From Pantoea vagans (GTDB taxonomy: Bacteria; Pseudomonadota; Gammaproteobacteria; Enterobacterales; Enterobacteriaceae), in assembly GCF_001506165.1 (NCBI RefSeq), contig NZ_CP011427.1:2108001-2172000 (forward strand): DNA of 64,000 nucleotides. The letters run 5' to 3'. The stretch's first letter is position 1. Each line of letters starts with the position of its first letter. Made by a program: the position numbers and the translations under genes. Positions 33,031 to 40,564 of this stretch are shown one piece after another. A model generated the notes under the pieces. The model was not told the origin of the DNA. It did not search any database and saw only the letters and a program-made list of their open reading frames with translations.

Positions 33031-33145
33031 GTCTGAGCCTCTTGAGTTTTGCTGAGTTACAGATGATCCGATAGTTGATTTCCCCCAAGCCAGGCATTCG
33101 CAGGAGCGTGAATCGGAGCCACTTCTTTTTGAGGTATTCGGTCAT
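33020..33145 (-). CDS. ylcG: YlcG family small phage protein
   Basis: The 41-residue basic protein starts at 33145, overlapping the NinG stop (atga), and overlaps the Q start by 11 bp. It has the YlcG pattern EYLKKKWLRFTLLRMPG followed by INYRIICNSAK. In the E. coli DLP12 prophage YlcG also lies between NinG-type genes and Q. Function unknown. Confidence 0.75.
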   Translation of the reverse strand: MTEYLKKKWLRFTLLRMPGLGEINYRIICNSAKLKRLRHAH

Positions 33146-33759
33146 GCTGCTTCGCTCCTTTGTGCGATCAGCTCGCGTGTCTTTTGACGGTAGTGTGCTG
33201 CTAGTTCCTGCAACTCTTCCCGCGTCCACTTGCTAATAGGGTGTGGCCCCATAAGGCGATCGAAAGCATCCTGCCCAATTTTCTTAATCAGGTTTGGCGT
33301 GTAGTTTTCGATGTTTCCTGAGAGGTGCTGATTGCAGGGAACGCACTGCTTATGGCAGTTGGTTTCGTCATAACGTGTGGCCGGCGATGCACCGCGGGTA
33401 CGGTAATGACCAGCATCATATTTTCCATCGTGAAAGCGACCGCAACTTATGCATGGAGCGGCGGCATCGCGGGTGCGGATAAACTCGTTGAAGGCGGCTT
33501 GAGCTTGTTTGTGGAAGTGTCTGAGGGGCTGTAGTGCTAACTTGCGAATCTTGAGGTGGCGTGTTTCCTGCTGTGCTTCTTTCTTTCTGAACTTGTCCTG
33601 CTGCTGTATCCGTTTCTTTCTGGCTGCTGTTGCGAGATGGTTTATCAGTTCGTCCTGGTGCTCATCGCAACACCACCACTGATAAAGAGTAAGAGGCTTA
33701 TAGCGCTTTTTACATATTCTGCATTTACGCACTTTAGGTATTTTCCTTTCTTCAGGCAT
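33142..33759 (-). CDS. ninG: NinG recombination protein
   Basis: The 205-residue protein starts at 33759 behind aggag. Features are an N-terminal zinc finger (CRICKKRY, then WCCDEHQD), a helical Lys/Gln region, and a C-terminal zinc/HNH-like core (CISCGRF, DAGHYRTRGASP, CHKQCVPCNQHLSG). Lambda NinG (Rap) is a Holliday-junction endonuclease acting in phage recombination. Confidence 0.93.
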   Translation of the reverse strand: MPEERKIPKVRKCRICKKRYKPLTLYQWWCCDEHQDELINHLATAARKKRIQQQDKFRKKEAQQETRHLKIRKLALQPLRHFHKQAQAAFNEFIRTRDAAAPCISCGRFHDGKYDAGHYRTRGASPATRYDETNCHKQCVPCNQHLSGNIENYTPNLIKKIGQDAFDRLMGPHPISKWTREELQELAAHYRQKTRELIAQRSEAA

Positions 33760-34078
33760 TGCACCTCTCCTTACTGCGGTCATCATAATATCTGAGGTCG
33801 TCGCCCTTTAGCGGCATAAGGTATTTGGATGGGAAAATACACCAGCCATAATTTCTGAAATCCCTTAATGAGACGGACATTTTGCCAACACATACAATGT
33901 CACCTACACACAGCCAGCCGCCTGTGTTAGAAGGCATTTTTCCGCAAGTGCCATCTGGTGCATTGAAAAATTCTCCAGCCTGGACCCAACTCAGTAATGT
34001 TACAGACTTTCCGACGTTCTCAGGATTCACTGAGTCAATTACCAAGGCAACGCAACCTGCTTCAAGTCCTGATTTCAT
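33752..34078 (-). CDS. Hypothetical nin-region protein
   Basis: The 108-residue protein starts at 34078 behind ggag. It is rich in beta turns with motifs ALVIDSVNPENVGKSV, GGWLCVGDIVCVGK and FPSKYLMPLKGDD, the last suggesting a KOW/SH3-like small barrel. Similar proteins are widespread in enterobacterial lambdoid nin regions. Function unknown. Confidence 0.72.
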   Translation of the reverse strand: MKSGLEAGCVALVIDSVNPENVGKSVTLLSWVQAGEFFNAPDGTCGKMPSNTGGWLCVGDIVCVGKMSVSLRDFRNYGWCIFPSKYLMPLKGDDLRYYDDRSKERCNA

Positions 34079-34234
34079 CGGATTTTCTCCATATGAACAC
34101 ATTTGGTCCTAATTCACATTCATAAGGACCCGGAAGTTTAAAAGCTATTACAGGGAAGACATGGTTAAAACTTCGGACGTTATCTTTGTTCTAATTTAAA
34201 TATTAGATGGTAAATACAGAATTGCATGATGGAG

Positions 34235-34453
34235 TTATGACACTTCATCTGTGCGATTCTTTTGCACATAATCGGGCCAATATTTACTGAGGATGATTGC
34301 TGGTACCTTCAGCTTCAGACCGAGCGAGTGCGCCTTACTTGTTACAGCTGACACCGATTTGTTTATAGCGGCAGCCATGACGTGCACAGGAACTTTTCCG
34401 GCGACGCGTTCGATATAAGCCAGATCCTTATCGGACCATGTCTTTTTAGCCAT
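34235..34453 (-). CDS. Small helix-turn-helix (Myb/SANT-like) phage protein
   Basis: The 72-residue protein starts inside the last codons of NinB (atgg). N-terminal WSDKDLAYIERVAGKVPVHVMAAAINKSVSAVTSKA has the spacing of a Myb-like DNA-binding helix-turn-helix found in many phage nin regions. A regulatory or recombination role is possible. Confidence 0.65.
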   Translation of the reverse strand: MAKKTWSDKDLAYIERVAGKVPVHVMAAAINKSVSAVTSKAHSLGLKLKVPAIILSKYWPDYVQKNRTDEVS

Positions 34454-34904
34454 TTTGATTGTCCTTCAGTTTTTGATATTCGCTATCGTGGGGAATGGTC
34501 AGTGACAGCCCGAACTGCCCGCACCACTTTTCAACCTGATTCAGGAAGAAATGCATGTCTCCGGTATCGAGGCTGGAAGTGTGGCGTGGTTCGTAGGTGG
34601 TGACCTTCTCGCCGGTAACGAAGTCGGTGTAAGTGATTTCTTCACAGCCCAGGTAAGTTCTTTTGAGGTTGCGCTTTACCCATTCAGGTGTGGCATCGAT
34701 ACGGCCGGACTTAATGAGGTATTCGCTGATTTCGCCAAACCACATATGGGCCAGGTTGTTCTGCGAAAGGCTACGTTTTTCTTTCCAAGGCCTGAGTATT
34801 AGCCGGTAGCATTCGCCAGATTCGAGCAAAGGCAGTAACTGTTGCCCCACGTCGAGGAAGTTCGATTTGTGCAACCGAACCCCTTTATTTGAGATGTCGG
34901 CCAT
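34446..34904 (-). CDS. ninB: NinB (Orf family) recombination mediator
   Basis: The 152-residue protein matches lambda Orf/NinB: YRLILRPWKEKRSLSQNN, AHMWFGEISEYL, KRTYLGCEEI and the C-terminal HFFLNQVEKWC. Lambda Orf binds single-stranded DNA and replaces RecFOR in phage recombination. It opens the nin block. Confidence 0.92.
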   Translation of the reverse strand: MADISNKGVRLHKSNFLDVGQQLLPLLESGECYRLILRPWKEKRSLSQNNLAHMWFGEISEYLIKSGRIDATPEWVKRNLKRTYLGCEEITYTDFVTGEKVTTYEPRHTSSLDTGDMHFFLNQVEKWCGQFGLSLTIPHDSEYQKLKDNQNG

Positions 34905-34960
34905 ATAATTTAACTGGTTTATTTTTAAGTTTTGCTTGATTTCCCTGGTGCTTAGTTTAC

Positions 34961-35098
34961 TTAACGGTGAGGGTAAGCCCAGGAGTGGTCAATGCCCATT
35001 GATGATAAAATTCCGGTAATGGCTAAGTAAGCCAATACCAGCGTGAAGATAACAATTGCTGTAATTTCAAGTGACTTTAAAACATGATGCTTAGCCAT
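34961..35098 (-). CDS. 45-residue membrane protein of the nin region
   Basis: The ATG follows gaggg at 6-nt spacing. Residues 10-32 form one membrane helix (EITAIVIFTLVLAYLAITGI), with a basic N-terminus and a short C-terminal tail ending YPHR. It sits in the gap between NinB and the TGT-like gene. Small single-span proteins are common here; function unknown. Confidence 0.65.
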   Translation of the reverse strand: MAKHHVLKSLEITAIVIFTLVLAYLAITGILSSMGIDHSWAYPHR

Positions 35099-35283
35099 AA
35101 ATATCCCTCTTCAGTTTGTGTGTATTGAACCTCCTTACTGAAAATACGATGTTACCGGTAAAGTGCAAGTCGAATTCACACTTTGAAACGTAAAGCAGAA
35201 CTTATTGATTTTTTGCGTTGCGAACTTAAACCGCTTCGCTTTAGGGCAATCATCGCCTTAATTTCGAATTTTCCTAAGCCCCC

Positions 35284-36039
35284 CTATACAGCCAGCTGAA
35301 GTTGCATGTTGAATTTATCCCGATGCTCACAATAGATGAGCGAGCCGGGACTATTATGCGACTCAATGCGCTCAACCATTAGGGCGGCGCGAGTCTCTTT
35401 TGAGGCCGGCGCGTATGCACCAGACCACGCCTTGTCGATTCCTATATTTCTGGCAACGTTCGTGCTATCGGCGCTGGCAAGCGGAAGTTTGGTGAAGATG
35501 AGCGGGTTCAGCATACGCAGGCCGTGAAGCTTGGTGATGGGTTGCCCGTAATCATCGGTGACATGGCGAATCAGGTCTTTCATGCGCGCCACTGCGATGT
35601 TTGGCCGCTTAACGTCATACTCGCCACAACTGCCTATCGCCACCCGCGGATACGTGTTGCACAGTCGAATAAATCGCTCGTCACTTTCGTTCATGTGCCA
35701 TACCGGTACACCATAGAAAACACCGTGCGGCCATTCCTCGAGTAATGCCTCGTTCTCAGCTTCACCACCATCGATGACGTCAGGGATTATCGCGAAGTCG
35801 AAGCCAGGATTATTTTTCCAGCGCGCTACAAACTCGTAATAATCGCTCCACTCGATTTTATTCCGGCCAGCTGCTTTCCAAGCAGTAAACGCGCCGTTAT
35901 CGAGGGCGAATGACTGGCAGTATTCAGAGGCGAGGTTAATCTGGCTTGCGTGGGCAAAGGATATGAATGCGTGCCGGGCTTTCCACGCTTTGATGGCGCA
36001 GGTGTCAGGCGTTATTGGTCCGCCGTGATAATGGATCAT
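35284..36039 (-). CDS. TGT/DpdA-superfamily-like protein
   Basis: The 251-residue protein shows a TGT-like order of motifs: FALDNGAFTAW (compare D-x-G-x-F of TGT), AIIPDV, GVPVWHM, VAIGSCGEY (compare the AIGG loop), LHGLRMLNP, and SADSTN where TGT has its nucleophilic Asp. The zinc-binding C-terminus of TGT is absent, as expected for shorter DpdA-type phage proteins that insert 7-deazaguanines into DNA. No preQ0 pathway genes are in the phage. The start at 36039 has ggag at 7 nt. Function is inferred. Confidence 0.6.
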   Translation of the reverse strand: MIHYHGGPITPDTCAIKAWKARHAFISFAHASQINLASEYCQSFALDNGAFTAWKAAGRNKIEWSDYYEFVARWKNNPGFDFAIIPDVIDGGEAENEALLEEWPHGVFYGVPVWHMNESDERFIRLCNTYPRVAIGSCGEYDVKRPNIAVARMKDLIRHVTDDYGQPITKLHGLRMLNPLIFTKLPLASADSTNVARNIGIDKAWSGAYAPASKETRAALMVERIESHNSPGSLIYCEHRDKFNMQLQLAV

Positions 36040-36129
36040 CATTTAACTCCATGTTCGCTGTGAATGCATACCCTGTTTTCTACCGGCAATCGTTGGATAA
36101 AGGCACGAAGCAACTGCAGTTTCCATCGC

Positions 36130-36825
36130 TCATGACTTACCTCGCTTCAGGGTGGCACGGAGCATCGCAATGCCTTCCTGCGCTTTCTCGTTAGTTGATG
36201 GGATAGAGAGCTTTAACAGCTGCTTACGCGGCTCGGGTATTTCTTCTCCAGCTTCGATGCGCTGTGACATCTTGCGCAGCTCAGAGCGGCATTTCACGCG
36301 TAGTTCGGGTTCACTCAGATTGTTAGCTCGCATCATGCTGTACAGGCCGGTGACCATCCAGTATTCGGCGTTGCTGCCCCACGGATAGTCTTCTGCCGTA
36401 ACGTAACCGCCGCGTCTGGCGCAGTAGGTCATCACAAGCGAATACAGCATGTCTTCGTCTGGCAGCCCAGCAGCGAAAAATGAGCCCTTCTTGCACCATG
36501 CGATGAACTCACCAGGTGACGGCAGGAAAGGCGAACCGCTGGCACGCGCTTCACGCATACCGGCTGAAAGTTGCTGGCGATTGTGAATGCCGTTCTCTGC
36601 GAAAGCGGCGATCCACTGGCGCTTGGCTGCTGCTTCGTCTTCCGGACGCTTCCAGGCGGTGCTTACTGATGCCGGGAAGACCTGCTTCAGGTTGGTGAAT
36701 AGCGCATCAACCAGACGTTCCACGTCTTCGTGTACACCGCGTTCGACAGGTGGCGGTCCATCACCAGCCATGCGGGCCAGCGCGCTACTGTCACGTTTTT
36801 GAATTGCTGATACGAGTTGTCTCAT
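36130..36825 (-). CDS. P: Replication protein P
   Basis: The 231-residue protein matches the lambda P family: N-terminal MRQLVSAIQKRD, central WIAAFAENGIHNRQQLSAGM, ARASGSPFLPSPGEFIAWCK, and a C-terminal LRKMSQRIEAGEEIPEP. It recruits host DnaB helicase to the O-bound origin. It overlaps O by 4 bp. Confidence 0.93.
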   Translation of the reverse strand: MRQLVSAIQKRDSSALARMAGDGPPPVERGVHEDVERLVDALFTNLKQVFPASVSTAWKRPEDEAAAKRQWIAAFAENGIHNRQQLSAGMREARASGSPFLPSPGEFIAWCKKGSFFAAGLPDEDMLYSLVMTYCARRGGYVTAEDYPWGSNAEYWMVTGLYSMMRANNLSEPELRVKCRSELRKMSQRIEAGEEIPEPRKQLLKLSIPSTNEKAQEGIAMLRATLKRGKS

Positions 36826-37739
36826 AGAAATTCATTCTCCCAGGCCTCGCGGCTGTTCCAGTGATGAGTGGACTCTTGTGGCGCAGATGCATGTCGGTTG
36901 CGGTTTGATTGGTTCATCTGAGCCTTAAGCGTGTCCCACTTTTCGCGAAGCTTTACAGGACTCATGACATTGGTTTGCCAGAAGGCATCGGTGTTAGCCC
37001 ATTTGAACAATTCGCAGATTTCATGATGGGTGCACTTCAGCGCATTGCGCATCAGGCGAATATCGTTAGACCAAGCTGGCCAGTTAGGCTCCTGAGCTGT
37101 CGGAGAGACGATGAGTACCTTCGTGAAAATCCACTCTGCCGCTTTCAGGTCGTCGGCTGTACCCCACTTATCGCCTTTCGGTGACTGTACAGCTGCATCA
37201 GGACGAAGAGCAGGAAGCTGCTTAAGGGGTGAGTCTGAGGATTCGAAAGAATTCTCAGACGTAGTGTTTTTATTAATGTTCTTGTTCTTATATTGGGTGG
37301 CTACCGTTTTCGGGAAGGTTTTTCCTGATTTCGGGAAGGATTTTCCCGGTTTCGGGAATTTTGTTCCCGTTTCCGGTTTGTCTAAAATCCACGCTGAAAT
37401 TTCAGTATTTACCCCTACAAGTTTCATCATCCCCTGCTTATGGCTGAAGATGATATTTCTCTCTGCCAGAGATTTGATAGCATCCGATACGTGCGTGTCG
37501 CTCAGCCCCGTCAACTCAGCAATCACAGTGTTCGTTACCCTGTCCTGCTTTTTGTTCCATCCGTAAGTGAGCCATATCACCGCTTCAAAACATTGCCATT
37601 CCCGACCCGATAATTTGAGGCGCGGTTTAAGCTTCTGAATCTCGTTGGCGACCTTGGTATACCCGTTGGACAGGTCGGCCATATGACCTCCTGTTTGTTC
37701 AGTTTTCTTTGGAAATGAAATGACTTTAGCTAGGTTCAT
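36822..37739 (-). CDS. O: Replication initiator O
   Basis: The 305-residue protein starts at 37739, overlapping the ParB-like stop (atga). The N-terminal winged-helix origin-binding domain spans residues ~20-115 (LKLSGREWQCFEAVIWLTYGW, NTVIAELTGLSDTHVSDAIK). A low-complexity linker with repeated FPK-x-GK follows, then the C-terminal domain that contacts P. The linker region carries the origin iterons. Confidence 0.92.
   Translation of the reverse strand: MNLAKVISFPKKTEQTGGHMADLSNGYTKVANEIQKLKPRLKLSGREWQCFEAVIWLTYGWNKKQDRVTNTVIAELTGLSDTHVSDAIKSLAERNIIFSHKQGMMKLVGVNTEISAWILDKPETGTKFPKPGKSFPKSGKTFPKTVATQYKNKNINKNTTSENSFESSDSPLKQLPALRPDAAVQSPKGDKWGTADDLKAAEWIFTKVLIVSPTAQEPNWPAWSNDIRLMRNALKCTHHEICELFKWANTDAFWQTNVMSPVKLREKWDTLKAQMNQSNRNRHASAPQESTHHWNSREAWENEFL
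37301..37380. repeat. Replication origin iterons within O
   Basis: Four ~20-bp repeats contain the core ttcccgaaa, read on the minus strand (tcgggaa on plus). They encode the repeated FPK-x-GK of O. They are flanked on the left (37261-37300) by an AT-rich stretch, the same iteron plus AT-rich design as lambda ori. Confidence 0.8.
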
Positions 37740-38566
37740 GAATCCTCCCACTTACCGGGAGTACCAGCGCGATAGTCAGTTAAGATCGCCATGACTTCTT
37801 GTACGCTCTTTGAATCGATATAAAGAATTGAATGACCTTCAGCACTTTCCCCACTTTGAGCATCAGAAATGAGCTCAGCCAGGCGACGTGCTTTGGTTGC
37901 ACTAAATTTAGGAATGGCCGCACTAAGCGACAGTTTTTTCTTTCCAGCCGCTTTAGCTTTTGCCATCTGCTCGGATGCTATGCTTCCGGCATTAGGACCA
38001 TGCTCACGAGCCAGAGCCACAGCGGTAGACGGTGCAACTTCGCCAGTCTTAACCATGCCTATTAGCTCATCACCACATGTCAGAAGCTGAAGGTGGTGAT
38101 CAACATCGGCCACAGATCGCTTTACCTTGCTGGCGATTTCGCTCACTGACCAACCCTGATTTTCCAGACGCTGATAAGCTGCTGCGCGTTCCAGTGAAGT
38201 CAGCGGCTTGCCCTGGCTACTGGTAACCATGAAGGCAATGCGATCGGCTTCGGTACCGGAAAAGTCTTTGCACTCAAGGCGGGGAATTTCTGTACCGGAT
38301 TCTGTAGCCAGAAGCGCACCGTGATAGCGGTGGTGACCATCGATGATCTTGATGCCCTTGTCAGTTACCTGCACCGCCAGAGGCGGGACAAATTCTCCAG
38401 CGATATACGCATCGCGGAATTCTTCGATGTGTGCCTGGTCGATTTCACGCACGTTGTAACCCGGCTCGATGTACAGTTCCGCCAGCGGTACCAGAAACGT
38501 TTTCTTAACCGTGGTCTCGGTGCCGTTCTTTTCTTTGCCCTTGTAATGCAGTGATAAACTACTCAT
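37736..38566 (-). CDS. ParB-like protein in the replication operon
   Basis: The 276-residue protein starts at 38566 behind aggag. The ParB/Srx N-domain (VPLAELYIEPGYNVREID, IKIIDGHHRYHGALLA) has GHHRYHG in place of the usual GERRxRA nucleotide motif. A helix-turn-helix follows (GWSVSEIASKVKRSVADVDHHLQLL). No ParA partner or plasmid functions are present, so partition is unlikely. It lies between cII and O and may influence replication or transcription. Confidence 0.85.
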   Translation of the reverse strand: MSSLSLHYKGKEKNGTETTVKKTFLVPLAELYIEPGYNVREIDQAHIEEFRDAYIAGEFVPPLAVQVTDKGIKIIDGHHRYHGALLATESGTEIPRLECKDFSGTEADRIAFMVTSSQGKPLTSLERAAAYQRLENQGWSVSEIASKVKRSVADVDHHLQLLTCGDELIGMVKTGEVAPSTAVALAREHGPNAGSIASEQMAKAKAAGKKKLSLSAAIPKFSATKARRLAELISDAQSGESAEGHSILYIDSKSVQEVMAILTDYRAGTPGKWEDS

Positions 38567-38602
38567 AATTACTCCTGTATGTTGATCCAGTGAACCCATA
38601 CA

Positions 38603-38875
38603 TCAGGCGCTGAAACTGTTCCCGCAGTTCGGCGCTTTTTCTTTTCCCATCGCAGCAGCTACCGCTTGTCGGGCAACCTCTGCGATCAGGCTCGTTTCCC
38701 ATACCTTCTCCAGCAGCACGAAAACCGTTGCCATATCGCGCAGGTTTAAGCGGCTTACTTTCGATTCATGCCATCCAGCTTCATCAGCCAAAACACGCTG
38801 GCCTTTGTGTGTCAGGCGAGATCGGAGTTCTGTTTCCACTTCATTGATTAACTTGCTGTTTCTTGCACTGTCCAT
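38603..38875 (-). CDS. cII: CII transcriptional activator
   Basis: The 90-residue protein has lambda CII layout: helical N-terminus, helix-turn-helix RVLADEAGWHESKVSRLNLRD, and a C-terminal MATVFVLLEKVWETSLIAEVARQ. It is placed between nutR and the replication genes. CII promotes lysogeny by activating cI and integrase promoters; its target repeats were not clearly located here. Confidence 0.88.
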   Translation of the reverse strand: MDSARNSKLINEVETELRSRLTHKGQRVLADEAGWHESKVSRLNLRDMATVFVLLEKVWETSLIAEVARQAVAAAMGKEKAPNCGNSFSA

Positions 38876-38956
38876 ATTCGATAATTCCTTTTAGAAGTTG
38901 ATAGACGTGACAAAGCCGAAGCAAATGCCACGTTTGATGTGTTTGTTTCATTGGAT

Positions 38957-39001
38957 TCGCTTTTCAGCGACGTAGGACAGGTTGTCCGTTTTTAGAGAGC
39001 G
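38957..39001 (-). promoter_or_regulatory. nutR site
   Basis: On the minus strand boxA-like cgctctcta (39001-38993) precedes boxB tcgct-gaaa-agcga (38970-38957), a 5-bp stem with a GAAA loop. It lies between cro and cII, as in lambda. The N arginine-rich peptide should bind boxB. Confidence 0.82.
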
Positions 39002-39009
39002 GTTGCTGC

Positions 39010-39213
39010 TTATGCGGCTTGTACGTCACGCTTACTACTAGGGAACGGCTTAAGTTCCTCAGCAATCACCTTGCCATTTTCGAGAATGGTTACGGTGATA
39101 TTTCTCCCTGATGAAAGAGCTTTACTTATGGCGCTTTGGCGAACATTGAAGATTTCAGCTGCCTTTTCTTGCCCGTTTCGGGAGACGAAATCTGATAGAG
39201 GCAATCTTTCCAT
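39010..39213 (-). CDS. cro: Cro repressor
   Basis: The 67-residue protein starts at 39213 behind aaggag. The helix-turn-helix GQEKAAEIFNVRQSAISKAL and the C-terminal VIAEELKPFPSSKR closely follow lambda Cro. It represses pRM and pR at the shared operators. Confidence 0.95.
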   Translation of the reverse strand: MERLPLSDFVSRNGQEKAAEIFNVRQSAISKALSSGRNITVTILENGKVIAEELKPFPSSKRDVQAA

Positions 39214-39237
39214 TGAGGTCTCCTTAATAACAATCAC

Positions 39238-39313
39238 ATTATCACCAATAGTAATTAAATAGTCAACACTGTTGGTGATTGGTGATTATTCCTTGCGGTT
39301 ATAAAATAGTTGT
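39238..39313. promoter_or_regulatory. oR operators with pR (minus) and pRM (plus)
   Basis: pR on the minus strand is ttgact (39266-39261), 17 bp, gataat (39243-39238). pRM on plus has tataaa at 39300-39305, giving a nearly leaderless cI mRNA as in lambda. Operator-like sites are atcaccaatagtaat (39241-39255), aacactgttggtgat (39265-39279) and ttggtgatt (39279-39287). The first is identical to an oL site. Confidence 0.88.
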
Positions 39314-40021
39314 ATGAAAAAGAAGCCATTAACACCTGAACAAGTCGCTGACGCCTTAAGGCTTAAAGCGATCTTTGAAAGCAAGAAAAAAGAACTTGGA
39401 TGGTCTCAGGAGACCTTAGCCGAGCACATCGGCATGGGACAAAGCGGCATAGCTCAGTTACTAAATGGATCCAATGCAATTGGAGCTTCGCATGCTGCAA
39501 AGCTTGCAAAGGCATTGAAGGTGACGGTTGAAGATTTCAGCCCCTCGATAGCTCTTGAGATAAAAGAGATGAACGAGTCACTTATGGGCTCGTCTGTAGT
39601 TAGAACTCATTATGAATACCCGCTGTTTACATACGTACAAGCTGGTGATTTCTCTGAGGTAGGAAGCTATACAGTAAGAGATGCAAAGGCGCACGTTCCG
39701 ACTACTAAAAAGGCCAGTGAGAAAGCTTTTTGGTTAGAAGTTAAAGGTCATTCTATGACTGCCCCGCAAGGAGTGCGCCCTAGCTTTCCAGAAGGGATGC
39801 TAATCCTAGTTGATCCAGCAGAGGATGTTGAGTCTGGAGACTTCTGCATTGCCTCAGCAAACGGTGATAGTGAAGTAACTTTCAAGAAGTACGAAAAAGA
39901 TGCCGGTGTTAGCTATCTGGTACCGCTGAATCCTGCCTATCGAACGCTGGATTGCGATCACAGCTGTCGCATCATCGGCAAGGTGGTTAAGGCTCAGTGG
40001 CCGGAAGAGACGTTTGGATAG
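39314..40021 (+). CDS. cI: CI repressor (S24 self-cleaving)
   Basis: Of the 235 residues, 10-70 are an N-terminal helix-turn-helix ([20 protein letters not shown]). The cleavage site Ala110-Gly111 sits in YVQAGDF. The catalytic Ser147 (GHSMTA) and Lys191/192 (VTFKKY) of the LexA/CI peptidase are present. It maintains lysogeny and is cleaved after RecA activation. It diverges from cro. Confidence 0.95.
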   Translation: MKKKPLTPEQVADALRLKAIFESKKKELGWSQETLAEHIGMGQSGIAQLLNGSNAIGASHAAKLAKALKVTVEDFSPSIALEIKEMNESLMGSSVVRTHYEYPLFTYVQAGDFSEVGSYTVRDAKAHVPTTKKASEKAFWLEVKGHSMTAPQGVRPSFPEGMLILVDPAEDVESGDFCIASANGDSEVTFKKYEKDAGVSYLVPLNPAYRTLDCDHSCRIIGKVVKAQWPEETFG

Positions 40022-40029
40022 AGGTACAA

Positions 40030-40107
40030 ATGCCAGATGAACACATTACCGCCATAATGATTATCATCATCGGCATCCTTATCCTGGTCTGGCTGATGAG
40101 GCCATAG
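40030..40107 (+). CDS. 25-residue membrane peptide downstream of cI
   Basis: The ATG has gagg at 5-nt spacing, 8 bp after cI. After MPDEH there is a single helix of isoleucine and leucine up to WLMRP. Probably co-transcribed with cI in the lysogen. Function unknown; superinfection-related membrane peptides occur at such positions. Confidence 0.6.
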   Translation: MPDEHITAIMIIIIGILILVWLMRP

Positions 40108-40132
40108 TGAGCCTAGCAAGAAAGGATTTAGC

Positions 40133-40231
40133 ATGAAAATTGGATATCTGTTTCCAGTAGCGATCATTGTTGCTGGTATAACACTTCTGGTGTGGTTCAT
40201 CGCAAGTGGAGCTTATGCGCCAGGCGGCTAA
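40133..40231 (+). CDS. 32-residue membrane peptide downstream of cI
   Basis: The ATG has aaagga at 6-nt spacing. Residues 5-25 are one membrane helix (YLFPVAIIVAGITLLVWFIA), with a short glycine-rich tail. It is the second of two tandem micro-proteins in the cI transcript. Function unknown. Confidence 0.6.
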   Translation: MKIGYLFPVAIIVAGITLLVWFIASGAYAPGG

Positions 40232-40269
40232 TCGCAGGAAGATAGGTTTGATAATTAAGGAGAATCATT

Positions 40270-40482
40270 TTGGATGATGCAGATTTGGCACAAGAGCGCG
40301 AAGAAGCCCATCTGGCGGCGTCAATGTCAGCACGTAAGCCGAGGCTGGTTAGCCGAAACGGTAAATGCATTTGGTGCGAGGATGAAGAAGTCATAGCAGA
40401 TACAGCCTTCTGCTCAGCTGAATGTGATGAGGACTATCACAAATACCAGCGCGAGATGAAGCAGCGCATTTCTGGTGAGTAG
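40270..40482 (+). CDS. Small C4 zinc-finger (TraR/DksA-like) protein with TTG start
   Basis: The 70-residue protein starts at TTG 40270 with aaggag at 7 nt; the nearby ATG is out of frame. The N-terminus DDADLAQEREEAHLA resembles TraR/DksA-type proteins. The finger is CIWCEDEE...FCSAECDEDY. TraR-like proteins bind RNA polymerase in the secondary channel. It follows the two membrane peptides in the cI transcript. Confidence 0.7.
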   Translation: MDDADLAQEREEAHLAASMSARKPRLVSRNGKCIWCEDEEVIADTAFCSAECDEDYHKYQREMKQRISGE

Positions 40483-40519
40483 TGGCTGAAGATACGTTTG
40501 GATGATAGTTGAAGATTTA

Positions 40520-40535
40520 CTGTATAAACGATCAG
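40520..40535. promoter_or_regulatory. Weak LexA-box-like sequence
   Basis: ctgtataaacgatcag has the CTG-N10-CAG form with a good left half and a poor right half. It lies 30 bp before the 307-residue gene. It could be chance. Confidence 0.3.
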
Positions 40536-40564
40536 GTTTAGACTAATGCACAGGACGGGCATTG

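Noticed and set aside
36045..36128. Short minus-strand frames between P and the TGT-like gene
   Set aside because: Candidates of 17-29 codons exist in all frames; none has both a start codon and a convincing ribosome site.
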